From contig DASRWB010000017.1 of NCBI GenBank assembly GCA_035654775.1, positions 1 to 64,000 of the forward strand: a stretch of DNA of 64,000 nt. The letters run 5' to 3'. Shown here piece after piece: positions 9,344-18,511 of the stretch; within the stretch, counting starts at the first letter, position 1, and the number at the start of each line of letters is the position of its first letter. Origin of the DNA: HKST-UBA85 sp035654775 (GTDB lineage Bacteria > Bacteroidota > Bacteroidia > Flavobacteriales > Flavobacteriaceae). The notes below the pieces were generated by a model, which had not been told where the DNA came from, did not search any database, and worked only from the letters and a program-made list of their open reading frames with translations. A program made the translations under genes and the position numbers.

Positions 9344-10411
9344 TTAAACGTATTCTTTTTTCACTTTCAACATCCAGTTGAACCTGTCTTTTTGTTTTCC
9401 TGTTTTTATGGCATTCAGTGTATTGTTAACTGCATTACCCACCGGGCTTTCGTTGGATACAAATATAGTTTCTCCATCTAAACCTATTTCCTGAATATAA
9501 GCAATTCCTACAGCGGTTCCTGTACCAAAGGCTTCTTCCAATGTTCCGTTTAAAGAGGCTTCTTTAATTTCGGTTATTGAGATTAAACGCTCGGTGACTT
9601 CATATCCATCACTTCGCAATAATTCTATAACACTTTTTCGGGTGATTCCATCCAATACGCTTCCATCAAGTTTTGGTGTTATGAATTTACCGTTTATTTT
9701 AAAAAAAATATTCATTGTCCCTACTTCCTGAATGTATTGATGCGCAACAGCATCTAACCACAAAACCTGGTCATAGCCTTTGGCTTTGGCATATTCTGTA
9801 GGTCTTATGGCTGCGGCATAATTTCCGGCAGCCTTTGCTTCTCCGGTTCCACCGGCGGCAGCTCTTATGTATTTTTTTTCAGCCCATAGTTTTATTCGCT
9901 TACTAAAGAAAGGTCCTGCCGGTGAGGTTATGATAATAAATTTATAGTGGGTGGCTGCGCGCATTCCAATAAAAGGTTCGTCGGCATACATAAAAGGGCG
10001 TAAATACAAGGCACTTCCTTCTTTTGGCGGAATCCACTGTTGTTCCAGGGATACCAAATGTTTTAAACCTTCGACAAATAATTCGACAGGGAAATTAGGC
10101 ATTCCCATTCTGTCGGCGCTTTTATTGAGTCTTGCTGCGTTTTCTAGGGGTCTAAACAACATTGGATTGCCTTCACTGTCTACTGTGGCTTTCATCCCTT
10201 CAAAAATGGCTTGCCCATAGTGTAATGCCATTGCTGCAGGATGTGTTGGAATTAAGGCCAGCGGTTCAATTCTTGGGTTTACCCAGTTTCCATTTTCATA
10301 ATCACATATAAACATGTGATCTGTAAACAGGGTGCCGAGTGGAATGGCATTAAAGTCTATGTTTGCGGCTTTAGATTTGTTTATTTTTTGTATTGAAATA
10401 TTGTAAGACAT
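9344..10411 (-). CDS. ilvE: Branched-chain amino acid aminotransferase family protein
   Basis: A PLP fold-type IV transaminase of 355 residues in the BCAT group (FIWD-type start MFICDYENGNW, HYGQAIFEGMKA, LYLRPFMYADEPFIGM). The PLP lysine is expected in GTGEAKAAGNYAAA, and QEVGTMNIFF and SVLDGITRKSVIELL are the family's conserved segments. It exchanges amino groups between branched-chain or aromatic amino acids and 2-oxoglutarate. It sits between E2 (27-base gap) and E1 (no gap) at the end of the paa operon. Its product could therefore feed the E1/E2 enzyme directly. Phenylalanine as substrate is inferred from context only. Confidence 0.9.
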   Translation of the reverse strand: MSYNISIQKINKSKAANIDFNAIPLGTLFTDHMFICDYENGNWVNPRIEPLALIPTHPAAMALHYGQAIFEGMKATVDSEGNPMLFRPLENAARLNKSADRMGMPNFPVELFVEGLKHLVSLEQQWIPPKEGSALYLRPFMYADEPFIGMRAATHYKFIIITSPAGPFFSKRIKLWAEKKYIRAAAGGTGEAKAAGNYAAAIRPTEYAKAKGYDQVLWLDAVAHQYIQEVGTMNIFFKINGKFITPKLDGSVLDGITRKSVIELLRSDGYEVTERLISITEIKEASLNGTLEEAFGTGTAVGIAYIQEIGLDGETIFVSNESPVGNAVNNTLNAIKTGKQKDRFNWMLKVKKEYV

Positions 10412-10438
10412 GGGTAAAAAAATTTATGTTGAAAATCG

Positions 10439-11752
10439 TTACAATTCTCTTTCTGTATCAAATTCTTCTAAATTATCGGCTACTCTTTTCAAAAAACTTC
10501 CACCTAAATAACCATCTACTACTCTGTGATCAAAGGATAGTGACAAAAACATCATGTGTCTTATAGCTATTTCATCGCCTTTTTCAGTTTCAATAACTTC
10601 TGGGCGTTTTTTTATAATACCCAATGCTAAAATAGCTACTTCCGGTTGATTTATGATAGGTGTTCCCATTAGACTGCCAAAAGTGCCTACATTAGAAATC
10701 GTAAAGGTACTTTCCTTAATATCATCAGCGCCAAGTTTATTTTCCCTTGCTTTGTTCACCAGTTGATTTACTGTTGAAGCTAATTCACTCAGCGGTTTTT
10801 TATCGGCATTTTTAACTACAGGCACAATTAGGTTTCCGCTTGGTAACGCTGTTGCCATTCCGATATTAATATTGTTTTTCACTATAATATTTTTCCCTTC
10901 TACTGAAGCGTTAATGTTGGGAAAATCCTTGATAGCGGAAGCTACGGCTTCAATAAATAGCGGTGTAAAAGTAAGTCTCTCTCCGTATTTTTCCTCAAAC
11001 TTTTGTTTGTTATTCTCTCGCCAGGTCACCAAATGGGTTAAATCGGCTTCCACATAAGAAGTGACATGAGGTGATGTATGTTTTGAATACACCATGTGGT
11101 CGGCAATCATTTGCCGCATTCTGTCCATTTCTATAATCTTTCCTTCACCTTTAGAAAAGGTTAGCTGTGGAATGCGATAAGCTGTTGGATCTTGCACCAC
11201 AGGTTGAGCAAACTTGTAGGGTCTTCCTTCTTTAATATACTGAAACACATCGCTTTTACGCAAGCGTCCATTTTGTCCTGTTGCCGGAATTCGGGCAAGT
11301 TCTTCAAAACTTATATGATGCTCTTTGGCTATTTTCACTAGTAAAGGTGAAAAGAAGGTGTTGGTATTTGTTAGTGTATAAGAAGCTGACTCAGGAGTTG
11401 ACTTTTCTTTAAGCAAGGTTTCCTTTTCCCGACTTTGTGCAATATTTGGTTTCTCTGTATTTGCCTTTAAAGTGTTTGCAGACGGTGTTTTTTTGGTAGT
11501 TTTGACGGGTTCAGAAAGGTCCAGCATTGCAATTACGCTTCCCACAGGTACAACGTCTTTAGCTTGATACATTTTTTCTACCAAAATTCCTGATGCCGGT
11601 GCTGGCACTTCATTATCTACCTTATCTGTGGCTACTTCTAAAAGGATATCGCCTTCTGTAAAGCTGTCGCCTTCATTTATCAACCAGTTAATAATGGTTC
11701 CTTCGGTAATACTCTCGCCCATTTTGGGCATTTTAAATTCAACTTTAGCCAT
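10439..11752 (-). CDS. 2-oxoacid dehydrogenase E2 (dihydrolipoyl acyltransferase)
   Basis: A 437-residue acyltransferase. It has an N-terminal lipoyl domain with the lipoyl lysine at residue 44 in EVATDKVDNE, and a Lys/Thr/Ser-rich linker. An E3-binding domain follows (SPLLVKIAKEHHISFEELARIPATGQNGRLRKSD). The C-terminal catalytic domain contains the active-site sequence DHRVVDG (His409). It transfers the acyl group made by E1 to CoA. It follows paaY after one base and precedes the aminotransferase and E1, so E1, E2 and transaminase form a module on the paa operon. The acyl specificity (branched-chain or phenylacetyl) cannot be read from the sequence alone. Confidence 0.92.
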   Translation of the reverse strand: MAKVEFKMPKMGESITEGTIINWLINEGDSFTEGDILLEVATDKVDNEVPAPASGILVEKMYQAKDVVPVGSVIAMLDLSEPVKTTKKTPSANTLKANTEKPNIAQSREKETLLKEKSTPESASYTLTNTNTFFSPLLVKIAKEHHISFEELARIPATGQNGRLRKSDVFQYIKEGRPYKFAQPVVQDPTAYRIPQLTFSKGEGKIIEMDRMRQMIADHMVYSKHTSPHVTSYVEADLTHLVTWRENNKQKFEEKYGERLTFTPLFIEAVASAIKDFPNINASVEGKNIIVKNNINIGMATALPSGNLIVPVVKNADKKPLSELASTVNQLVNKARENKLGADDIKESTFTISNVGTFGSLMGTPIINQPEVAILALGIIKKRPEVIETEKGDEIAIRHMMFLSLSFDHRVVDGYLGGSFLKRVADNLEEFDTEREL

Positions 11753-11753
11753 T

Positions 11754-12350
11754 TTATTTTTTCATAAAATCCCGAAGTGTTTGATACACTTCGTCTTGCT
11801 TTTTCATATTTGGCGGAACTTCTCTTAAAGGTTCCACTTCTTTTAATGTCTCGTGACAGGCTTTAGGTAATTGCTGATACAGCTGTGTTCCTTTGGTTTT
11901 CCAGACAAGCATTTCATCGCTTACTTTTTTTATAATTTTTCCCGGGTTTCCGGCTACCAGGCTTCGTTTAGGAATTAGGGTTTCCGCTTTTATAAATGTC
12001 ATCGCACCGATAATACTTTCGTCACCAATTTCGGCATCATCCATAATAACAGAGTTCATTCCTACCAACACGTTGTACCCAATATTGGCTCCGTGTACAA
12101 TAGCACCGTGGCCTATATGTGCACTTTCCCTTAAGGTTATGGACTTTCCGGGAAACATGTGTATGGTACAGTTTTCTTGTACATTCACACCATCTTCTAA
12201 AATAATTTGTCCCCAATCGCCACGTATGGCGGCGCCAGGACCTATATAGCAATTTTTTCCAATAATTACATTACCAGTAACCGCAGCCAGTGGATGCACA
12301 AAACTGCTTTGGTGAACTACGGGTATGTATTGATTAAAGCTATAAATCAT
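11754..12350 (-). CDS. paaY: PaaY-like hexapeptide-repeat protein (gamma-carbonic-anhydrase fold)
   Basis: A 198-residue left-handed beta-helix protein with hexapeptide repeats (IIGKNCYIGPGAAIRGDWGQIILEDGVNVQENC). It carries conserved histidines in HMFPG and ESAHIGHGAIVHGANIG at the metal-binding positions of the gamma-CA family. PaaY in Proteobacteria is a thioesterase-type accessory protein that removes inhibitory CoA adducts in phenylacetate degradation. Its place in the paa operon supports that name over a generic acetyltransferase. Its start overlaps the end of the enoyl-CoA hydratase gene by four bases, suggesting coupled translation. Confidence 0.8.
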   Translation of the reverse strand: MIYSFNQYIPVVHQSSFVHPLAAVTGNVIIGKNCYIGPGAAIRGDWGQIILEDGVNVQENCTIHMFPGKSITLRESAHIGHGAIVHGANIGYNVLVGMNSVIMDDAEIGDESIIGAMTFIKAETLIPKRSLVAGNPGKIIKKVSDEMLVWKTKGTQLYQQLPKACHETLKEVEPLREVPPNMKKQDEVYQTLRDFMKK

Positions 12351-13099
12351 TTAAACCGTTTTAGGGTTTCTTTTGTAAACGTACTCAATACCAGGCGACC
12401 GCTGATTGCTGCTCGTTCAGCTAAAAGTGCATCCCAGTTTTCTGTTCCTTTCCAAAACATGGTTTTCATTTCTTTCATGGCTTCGGGATTGTACTTACAA
12501 AGGTTTTCTGCTAATGCTTTAACGGCTTCATCCAACGCTTCAACAGAATCAAAAACTTGGGTAAAAAGACCTTTTTCTTTAGCCCAATCTGCCGGATAAA
12601 ACGTATTGGCATCTATTGCTATCTGCGACATTGCCGAAACACCCAACTTGCGTTCTACTGCCGGACCTACCACAAAAGGCCCGATACCTACATTGAGCTC
12701 ACTCAACTTTATGGCGGCATATTTTGTAGCCATACAATAGTCTGTAGCTGAAGCTAGTCCAACACCACCGCCAACGGTTTTACCCTGAACTCTTCCAATA
12801 ATAAATTTTGGGCATTTCCGCATGGCATTAATTACATTGGCAAAACCGGAAAAGAAAAGCTTTCCGGCAGCTTGGTCATTTATTGCAATCAATTCTTTAA
12901 AACTTGCTCCGGCACAAAACGTACGGTCACCGGCACTTTTTAAAACAAGTACTTTTATCGCCTCGTTGTTGCCCGCTTCTGTTATTGTCTGAGCCAGCTG
13001 AGATAAAAGTTTTCCCGGTAAAGAATTATGTTCCGGATGAAAAAATTCTATATATCCAATTTCATTTTCAACTAAAATATTTACGTAGGGTTCTTTCAT
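12347..13099 (-). CDS. paaF: Enoyl-CoA hydratase/isomerase family protein (PaaF-like)
   Basis: A 250-residue crotonase-fold protein. The oxyanion-hole sequences are TFCAGASFKEL and QGKTVGGGVGLASATDYCMA. It lacks the usual glutamate pair in places (SELNVGIGPFVVGPAVERKLG), so its chemistry is uncertain. In the paa pathway a hydratase of this fold hydrates 2,3-dehydroadipyl-CoA to 3-hydroxyadipyl-CoA. A second crotonase (paaG) lies upstream in the same operon, so this one is the best candidate for PaaF. It starts two bases after paaZ. A methylglutaconyl-CoA-hydratase-like role is an alternative given the E1/E2 genes downstream. Confidence 0.75.
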   Translation of the reverse strand: MKEPYVNILVENEIGYIEFFHPEHNSLPGKLLSQLAQTITEAGNNEAIKVLVLKSAGDRTFCAGASFKELIAINDQAAGKLFFSGFANVINAMRKCPKFIIGRVQGKTVGGGVGLASATDYCMATKYAAIKLSELNVGIGPFVVGPAVERKLGVSAMSQIAIDANTFYPADWAKEKGLFTQVFDSVEALDEAVKALAENLCKYNPEAMKEMKTMFWKGTENWDALLAERAAISGRLVLSTFTKETLKRFK

Positions 13100-13101
13100 A
13101 A

Positions 13102-15597
13102 TTATAATAATCCAAATTGTTCAAAATGATGATTTAAGTGTTTTCTGTCGAGCAAATACCATTCAAATTTATTGAGTTCACCAAAAACAACATTCTTTAG
13201 TTTTGCTTGCGGGTTTTCTTTAAAATAAGACAAATAAGCCGTTCGGGCTTGCAGCATTTTTTCAATGGCTATTTCTAGATTTTCGTGTTTTAGGGTATTG
13301 ATTTTTGACTTTTCATTGAGTGGAAACTCGTATTCACGAGGCATTTTTTCGTAATTATACAGTGTGGCATGTACTTTTTCTAAAATTGGTTCCGGGGTTT
13401 GTATTTCAAAATCCTGAATTTTTCCTGAAGCAATATGATAGGTATATTCTAAATGTTCAATCATTTGTTGGGCTGTCATGCTTCCCCAAAGAGGTTTGGT
13501 ATCCGGGTTGAGCTTGGCTAGCGCCTTTTGAATGGTTTCATCAGTCATTTCAATAAAAGTGGTTTGCTTTTTTTGAACCATGGTAAGCACGGTTGCAATG
13601 GCTACCAATTCGTTGTCTGTATCAAAAACTTCTGCGTACCACTTTACAATACCGCTGGGCAGTTCTGTGCCTTTTTGTTCTCTGTCTATTTTTTGTTTAC
13701 AGGTTAATCGAACGGAAATGGTGTCGTTGTGATAAATGGGTCTTAAAAACCTGCAATCTTCCAGGCCATAATTTGCGGCTACAGGTCCTTTTCCTGGAAA
13801 TACAAACAATCCGGCTGCCGCTGCCAGAATAAAATACCCGTGAGCCGTTCGTTTTTCAAAGATGCTTCCTTCTAATGAGGTAATGTCGGTATGGGCATAA
13901 AAATGATCCCAGGTAAGGTTAGCAAAACTTATGATATCGCTATCTGTAATGGTTCGTTTATGCGTTTGCAGTGACATGCCCGGTTGGATGTCTTCCCAAT
14001 GATATTTAAAAGGATGTATCTCTGTTTCTTTATACGCTGCTTTGGGTTGATATATTCCGGTAATTTCAGTGAGTGTTGTTGGAGAACCCTGAATGGCTGT
14101 TCGCTGTAAATAATGCTTTACTCCTCGTATTCCGCCCATTTCTTCTCCACCGCCGGCTCTTCCCGGACCACCGTGTACCAAGGTAGGTAATGGTGAACCG
14201 TGACCTGTACTTTCTTTAGCGTTTTCGCGATTAAGTACCAATACTCTTCCGTGGTAAGCTGCTGCATTTAACGTGTACTGTTTTGCTAAATCATCTCGGT
14301 TTGTGACTATTGAAGACACCAAAGAGCCTTTCCCCATTTGAGAAAGGGTTATAGCTTGCTCTAAATCTTTATAAGGCATTAGTGTGCTGACCGGCCCGAA
14401 AGCTTCCCGTTCATGTACCGATTTGTTTTTCAAAGGGTTATCTGTTCTAAGCAAAACCGGACTCACAAAAGCACCTTTTTTGGAGTCTGCTCCAACAACA
14501 TTTAATTCATCTAAATTGCCGTAAACTATTGTGGCTTCGTTTGCGATGTCAGAAACTGCTGTTTTGAGTTCATCTACTTGTTCTTTGCTTATTAAAGATC
14601 CCATTCTTACTTCTTTTAGCCTTGGATCTCCAATCGTTACTTTATCCAGTGCATTACATAATGCTGATTGTACATCATCTATTAAGTTTTCAGGTACAAT
14701 TATTCTTCGTATTGCCGTACATTTTTGTCCGGCTTTTACGGTCATTTCTTTTTTTACTTCTTTAATAAAGATGTCAAACTCAGGTGTTCCGGGTGTTGCA
14801 TCCTCTCCTAAAATGGAAGCATTTAACGAGTCTGCTTCCATAGTAAAGGGAACAGCTTCATGAATAATTTTTGGATGAGCTTTCAGTAGCCTGCCTGTTG
14901 CTGCAGAACCCGTAAAGGTGACTACATCCTGCGATTCCACATGATCCAAAATGGTTTTTACCGTACCGTTTATGATTTGTAAAGCGCCTTCGGGCAAAAT
15001 TCCTGAGTTGATAATTTCTCTGGCTACTGCCTCGGCTAAATAGGATGATGAAGGTGCCGGCAATACTACTGCCGGAACGCCTGCCATCCAATTTACGGCA
15101 CATTTTTCAAGCATCCCCCAAACCGGAAAATTAAAGGCATTGATATGTACTGCTACGCCACGCTTCGGCACCATAATATGATGTGCCATGAAACGACCTC
15201 CACGGGAAAGGTCTATAGGTTCACCTTCTACATGAAAAGACTGATTGGGGAATAATTTTCTTAAAGAGGCATTGGCAAAAAGATTTCCAAAACCGCCTTC
15301 AATATCAATCCAGCTATCTATTCTTGTTGCGCCGGTTCGGTAACTTATCTCATAAAAAGCTTCTTTCTTTTTAGTGAGATACATGGCTAATTTTTTCAAC
15401 ATTAGTCCGCGTTCTTGAAAGGTCATCTTCCGTAGTGTGTCACCTTTTTCTCTTCCATACTGAAGGACTTCGCTAATATTTAATCCTTCTACTGCAGTGC
15501 CGGCAATAAGTTCACCCGTTACGGCATCAAAAACGGGTATTCCTTCATCTTTTCCTGTGGTCCAATTTCCTTGAACGTAATGTTGTATTTTTTTCAT
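13102..15597 (-). CDS. paaZ: Bifunctional ring-cleaving protein PaaZ with extra C-terminal DinB/DUF1569-like domain
   Basis: PaaZ hydrolyses the oxepin-CoA ring and oxidises the resulting aldehyde. Residues 1 to about 520 form an aldehyde dehydrogenase domain (VVTFTGSAATGR, FTMEADSLNAS, nucleophile in GQKCTAIRR). Residues from about 535 to 680 form a MaoC hotdog hydratase (FANLTWDHFYAHTD, FEKRTAHGYFILAAAAGLFV). E. coli PaaZ ends near residue 681. Here about 150 further residues follow, containing WGSMTAQQMIEHLEYTYHIA and a final KHLNHHFEQFGLL, the pattern of DinB-like/DUF1569 helical domains with spaced histidines. The reading frame is continuous, so this is a true fusion. Its gene lies two bases before the PaaF-like gene. 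Confidence 0.92.
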   Translation of the reverse strand: MKKIQHYVQGNWTTGKDEGIPVFDAVTGELIAGTAVEGLNISEVLQYGREKGDTLRKMTFQERGLMLKKLAMYLTKKKEAFYEISYRTGATRIDSWIDIEGGFGNLFANASLRKLFPNQSFHVEGEPIDLSRGGRFMAHHIMVPKRGVAVHINAFNFPVWGMLEKCAVNWMAGVPAVVLPAPSSSYLAEAVAREIINSGILPEGALQIINGTVKTILDHVESQDVVTFTGSAATGRLLKAHPKIIHEAVPFTMEADSLNASILGEDATPGTPEFDIFIKEVKKEMTVKAGQKCTAIRRIIVPENLIDDVQSALCNALDKVTIGDPRLKEVRMGSLISKEQVDELKTAVSDIANEATIVYGNLDELNVVGADSKKGAFVSPVLLRTDNPLKNKSVHEREAFGPVSTLMPYKDLEQAITLSQMGKGSLVSSIVTNRDDLAKQYTLNAAAYHGRVLVLNRENAKESTGHGSPLPTLVHGGPGRAGGGEEMGGIRGVKHYLQRTAIQGSPTTLTEITGIYQPKAAYKETEIHPFKYHWEDIQPGMSLQTHKRTITDSDIISFANLTWDHFYAHTDITSLEGSIFEKRTAHGYFILAAAAGLFVFPGKGPVAANYGLEDCRFLRPIYHNDTISVRLTCKQKIDREQKGTELPSGIVKWYAEVFDTDNELVAIATVLTMVQKKQTTFIEMTDETIQKALAKLNPDTKPLWGSMTAQQMIEHLEYTYHIASGKIQDFEIQTPEPILEKVHATLYNYEKMPREYEFPLNEKSKINTLKHENLEIAIEKMLQARTAYLSYFKENPQAKLKNVVFGELNKFEWYLLDRKHLNHHFEQFGLL

Positions 15598-15636
15598 AAT
15601 CTTTTATAGAAACTTCAAGCTATTAAGGTAATAATA

Positions 15637-16848
15637 TTAAACCTTTACATTTTCAATGATTGCGGCATAACCTTGTCCTACACCTACACAAAGGGTAACT
15701 AAAGCGTACTTTTTATTTTGTTCCTGTAGTTCCAAAGCGGCGGCATTGGCAATACGCGCACCAGTCATTCCCAAAGGATGACCTATAGCAATAGCACCAC
15801 CATTTGGGTTTAATCGTGGATCATTATCTGCTATATTCCAGGCTCTTGTACAGGCTAGGGCTTGAGCCGCAAAAGCTTCATTCAGCTCAATAACATCCAT
15901 ATTTTTCATTGTTAATCCTGCTTTTTTAAGTGCCAGATTAGAGGCTTGCACCGGACCAATTCCCATAATTTTGGGTTCTACACCAACTACTGCCGAACTT
16001 ACTATTCTAGCCATTGGGGTTAAGTTATATTTTCTAATTGCCTCATCGGATGCAATTATGGTTGCTGCGGCACCGTCGTTTAATCCTGATGCGTTTCCTG
16101 CCGTTACACTACCTTCTTTTTTAAAGGCCGGTTTTAATTTGGCTAAAATTTCTTTTGTGGTATTGGGTTTTATAAATTCATCTTTTGAAAAAAGAATTGG
16201 GTCTTTTTTACGTTGGGGAATTTCAACCGGAACTATTTCTTTAGTCAATCGTCCATTTTCTTGAGCTTTGCTGGCTTTCATTTGGCTCCAGTATGAAAAA
16301 GCATCTTGGTCTTCTCTTGAAATGGCATACTTTTCGGCTACATTTTCAGCCGTATTCCCCATACCATCGGTGCCGTATAGCTGGTGCATTCTGGGGTTTA
16401 CAAAACGCCATCCAAAACTGGAATCATACATGGCTGCATCAGTGCCAAAGGCTTTAGACGGTTTAGCAATCACGTATGGACCACGAGTCATGTTTTCTAC
16501 TCCTCCGGCTATAAACAAGTCTCCGTCTCCGGCTTTAATCGCTCGGTTTGCATGAATAATGGCCGATAAGCCCGAGCTGCATAACCTATTGACTGTTTCT
16601 CCGGGAACGGTAACCGGTAATCCGGCTAGCAGTAATGCCATTCTTGCCACGTTTCGGTTGTCTTCTCCGGCTTGATTGGCACAACCCAAAATAACATCAG
16701 TATAGGCTTCTTTGGGAATGTTTGGATTTCTTCTTACAATTTCTGCAATTACCAAGGCTGCCAAGTCGTCTGTACGAATGGTTGATAAAGTTCCTTGATA
16801 ATTTCCTACAGGTGTTCTAATGCCATCTATTATATATGCTTCTTTCAT
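15637..16848 (-). CDS. paaJ: 3-oxoadipyl-CoA thiolase
   Basis: A 403-residue thiolase. The nucleophile is Cys90 in NRLCSSGLSAI. The base-supplying segments are NEAFAAQALAC and GGAIAIGHPLGMTGAR, and the second cysteine is in TLCVGVGQGYA. The first residues (MKEAYIIDGIRTPVG) match the PaaJ/PcaF subgroup. It cleaves 3-oxoadipyl-CoA to succinyl-CoA and acetyl-CoA, and in E. coli also 2,3-didehydropimeloyl-type intermediates earlier in the pathway. It lies between paaI (32-base gap) and paaZ (39-base gap). Because the operon has no other thiolase, it probably serves both thiolytic steps. Confidence 0.92.
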   Translation of the reverse strand: MKEAYIIDGIRTPVGNYQGTLSTIRTDDLAALVIAEIVRRNPNIPKEAYTDVILGCANQAGEDNRNVARMALLLAGLPVTVPGETVNRLCSSGLSAIIHANRAIKAGDGDLFIAGGVENMTRGPYVIAKPSKAFGTDAAMYDSSFGWRFVNPRMHQLYGTDGMGNTAENVAEKYAISREDQDAFSYWSQMKASKAQENGRLTKEIVPVEIPQRKKDPILFSKDEFIKPNTTKEILAKLKPAFKKEGSVTAGNASGLNDGAAATIIASDEAIRKYNLTPMARIVSSAVVGVEPKIMGIGPVQASNLALKKAGLTMKNMDVIELNEAFAAQALACTRAWNIADNDPRLNPNGGAIAIGHPLGMTGARIANAAALELQEQNKKYALVTLCVGVGQGYAAIIENVKV

Positions 16849-16880
16849 GTAATATTCACTTTTTTGGACAATGTTTCATT

Positions 16881-17294
16881 TTATTCGTATTCCTCCCATT
16901 CTTTTTGTGTTCGGTACACTACGCCTTTGAATAATGCGACCAGTGTATTGCCCCGTTTTACTTCAATGATATTGAACCCTAATTTGTTATTTACCTTCTC
17001 AATAACCGATTCTGCCACCAAATAATCACCTTCATTTAAGGCTTCAATATGATTGATGCTCGTTTCTATGGAAACCGCATATTTTCCATGTGTGTTTGCT
17101 GCGAAACCAAAAGCGGTATCCGCCAGGGAATAACTAATACCTCCGTGTGCCTTACCCATACTGTTAAGCATTTCTTTTCTTACGGTCATGCCTACCTTGC
17201 AGCGACCTATGGAACATTCTAGTATTTCAATACCCAGCCACTGGCTGTAAGGGTCCAGGCTTAACATTTTGTATGGAATTTTGTCTCCTTTCAT
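16881..17294 (-). CDS. paaI: PaaI family hotdog-fold acyl-CoA thioesterase
   Basis: A 137-residue hotdog protein. The active-site helix reads GKAHGGISYSLADTAFGFAAN, with the HGG and the aspartate typical of PaaI (YigI/4HBT type). The N-terminal YSQWLGIEILECSIGRCKVGMTV is the usual opening of this group. PaaI hydrolyses phenylacetyl-CoA and ring-hydroxylated CoA thioesters, freeing trapped CoA. It starts directly at the base after the paaH stop, so the two are likely translationally coupled. Confidence 0.9.
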   Translation of the reverse strand: MKGDKIPYKMLSLDPYSQWLGIEILECSIGRCKVGMTVRKEMLNSMGKAHGGISYSLADTAFGFAANTHGKYAVSIETSINHIEALNEGDYLVAESVIEKVNNKLGFNIIEVKRGNTLVALFKGVVYRTQKEWEEYE

Positions 17295-18467
17295 TTAGAA
17301 GAATGTTTTATTCTCTTTATTCATTTTTCGCAATAAAGGGCTGCAGCGGTATCTGTCTTCATGGTAATTGCGGTACAATTCATCCATTTTTTCCACACAC
17401 CATTGTATTCCTTTTTCATCTGCCCATGCCAGTAATCCTTTGGGATAATTAACACCTTTGGTCATGGCATTGTCTATATCTGTTGCAGAGGCTACATTTA
17501 AAAACAAGGCATCTGCGGCTTCGTTAATAAGCATCACCAAAACCCGGTCAAAAATTTGTTGAGCCAATTCACTATTTATAGTATCATGGGTTTTGTCCCG
17601 GATAATATGTCCGCTTTCATCATAAGAATAGTAGCCTTTTCCGGTTTTTCTCCCTAGGTATCCGGCTTCGGAAAAGCGTTTTTGGGTAAAAGAAGGTTTG
17701 TATCTCGGGTCGAAATAAAAGGCTTTAAACACGGTTTCGGTAACGGTATAATTTACATCGTTCCCAATAAAGTCCATGAGTTCAAAGGGTCCCATTTTAA
17801 ATCCACCTAGCTTTTTCAAACTGAAATCTATGGTTGTAAAATCAGCAATTCCTTCTTCATAAATTCGTAAGGCTTCACCGTAAAATGGTCTAGCTACCCG
17901 GTTTACGATAAATCCGGGTGTGTCTTTTGCCACAGCTACTGTTTTTCCCCAATCGGAAATAAGTTGTGTTGATTTTTGCAACACTTCCGGAGCGGTTTGT
18001 ATGGCGGGAATAACCTCAACCAATTGCATTAATGGCGCCGGATTAAAGAAGTGAATTCCTATACAACGCTCAGGTTTTTTTAATGCTGAAGCGATAGAAG
18101 CTATAGACAGACTTGAGGTGTTGGACGCAATAATACAATCTTCTGAAACATAGGTTTCCAGCGTTGAGAATACTTTTTTCTTAATTTCGAGGTTTTCTAT
18201 GATGGCTTCAATAGTGATTCTAGATGACGCTAAATCTTTTAAATGGTTTACGTAGTTAATACTTTCTTGAATGCGTTTTTTTTCTGCTTCATCTATTCTT
18301 TCTTTTTCAACCAGCCGTGTTAGTATTTTGTTTAGTGAGACTTTGGCCTTATCAAGTGCTTCGAGGCTTGTATCGTAAAGACTTACCTTACAACCGGCCG
18401 TGGCTGCCACTTGCGCAATACCGCTTCCCATAGTTCCACTTCCTATGATTCCTATGTTTATACTCAT
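17295..18467 (-). CDS. paaH: 3-hydroxyadipyl-CoA dehydrogenase (3-hydroxyacyl-CoA dehydrogenase family)
   Basis: An NAD-dependent dehydrogenase of 390 residues. The Rossmann loop is GIIGSGTMGSGIAQVAA at residues 5-21. The catalytic His lies in IGIHFFNPAPLMQLVEVI. The C-terminal domains follow (DTPGFIVNRVARPFYGEALRI and KGVNYPKGLLAWADEKG). It oxidises (S)-3-hydroxyadipyl-CoA to 3-oxoadipyl-CoA. E. coli PaaH is about 475 residues; this form ends sooner, with one and a half C-terminal domains, still enough for a 3HCDH fold. It sits between paaG and paaI. Confidence 0.9.
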   Translation of the reverse strand: MSINIGIIGSGTMGSGIAQVAATAGCKVSLYDTSLEALDKAKVSLNKILTRLVEKERIDEAEKKRIQESINYVNHLKDLASSRITIEAIIENLEIKKKVFSTLETYVSEDCIIASNTSSLSIASIASALKKPERCIGIHFFNPAPLMQLVEVIPAIQTAPEVLQKSTQLISDWGKTVAVAKDTPGFIVNRVARPFYGEALRIYEEGIADFTTIDFSLKKLGGFKMGPFELMDFIGNDVNYTVTETVFKAFYFDPRYKPSFTQKRFSEAGYLGRKTGKGYYSYDESGHIIRDKTHDTINSELAQQIFDRVLVMLINEAADALFLNVASATDIDNAMTKGVNYPKGLLAWADEKGIQWCVEKMDELYRNYHEDRYRCSPLLRKMNKENKTFF

Positions 18468-18511
18468 TTTTTTATGGTAATGAAGTTCTTCATTCTTGTA
18501 TTAAAAACCCT

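Noticed and set aside
12037..12252. Antisense frame within paaY, and many other 60-130 codon frames opposite real genes
   Set aside because: They overlap well-supported genes, lack family similarity and have unnatural composition.
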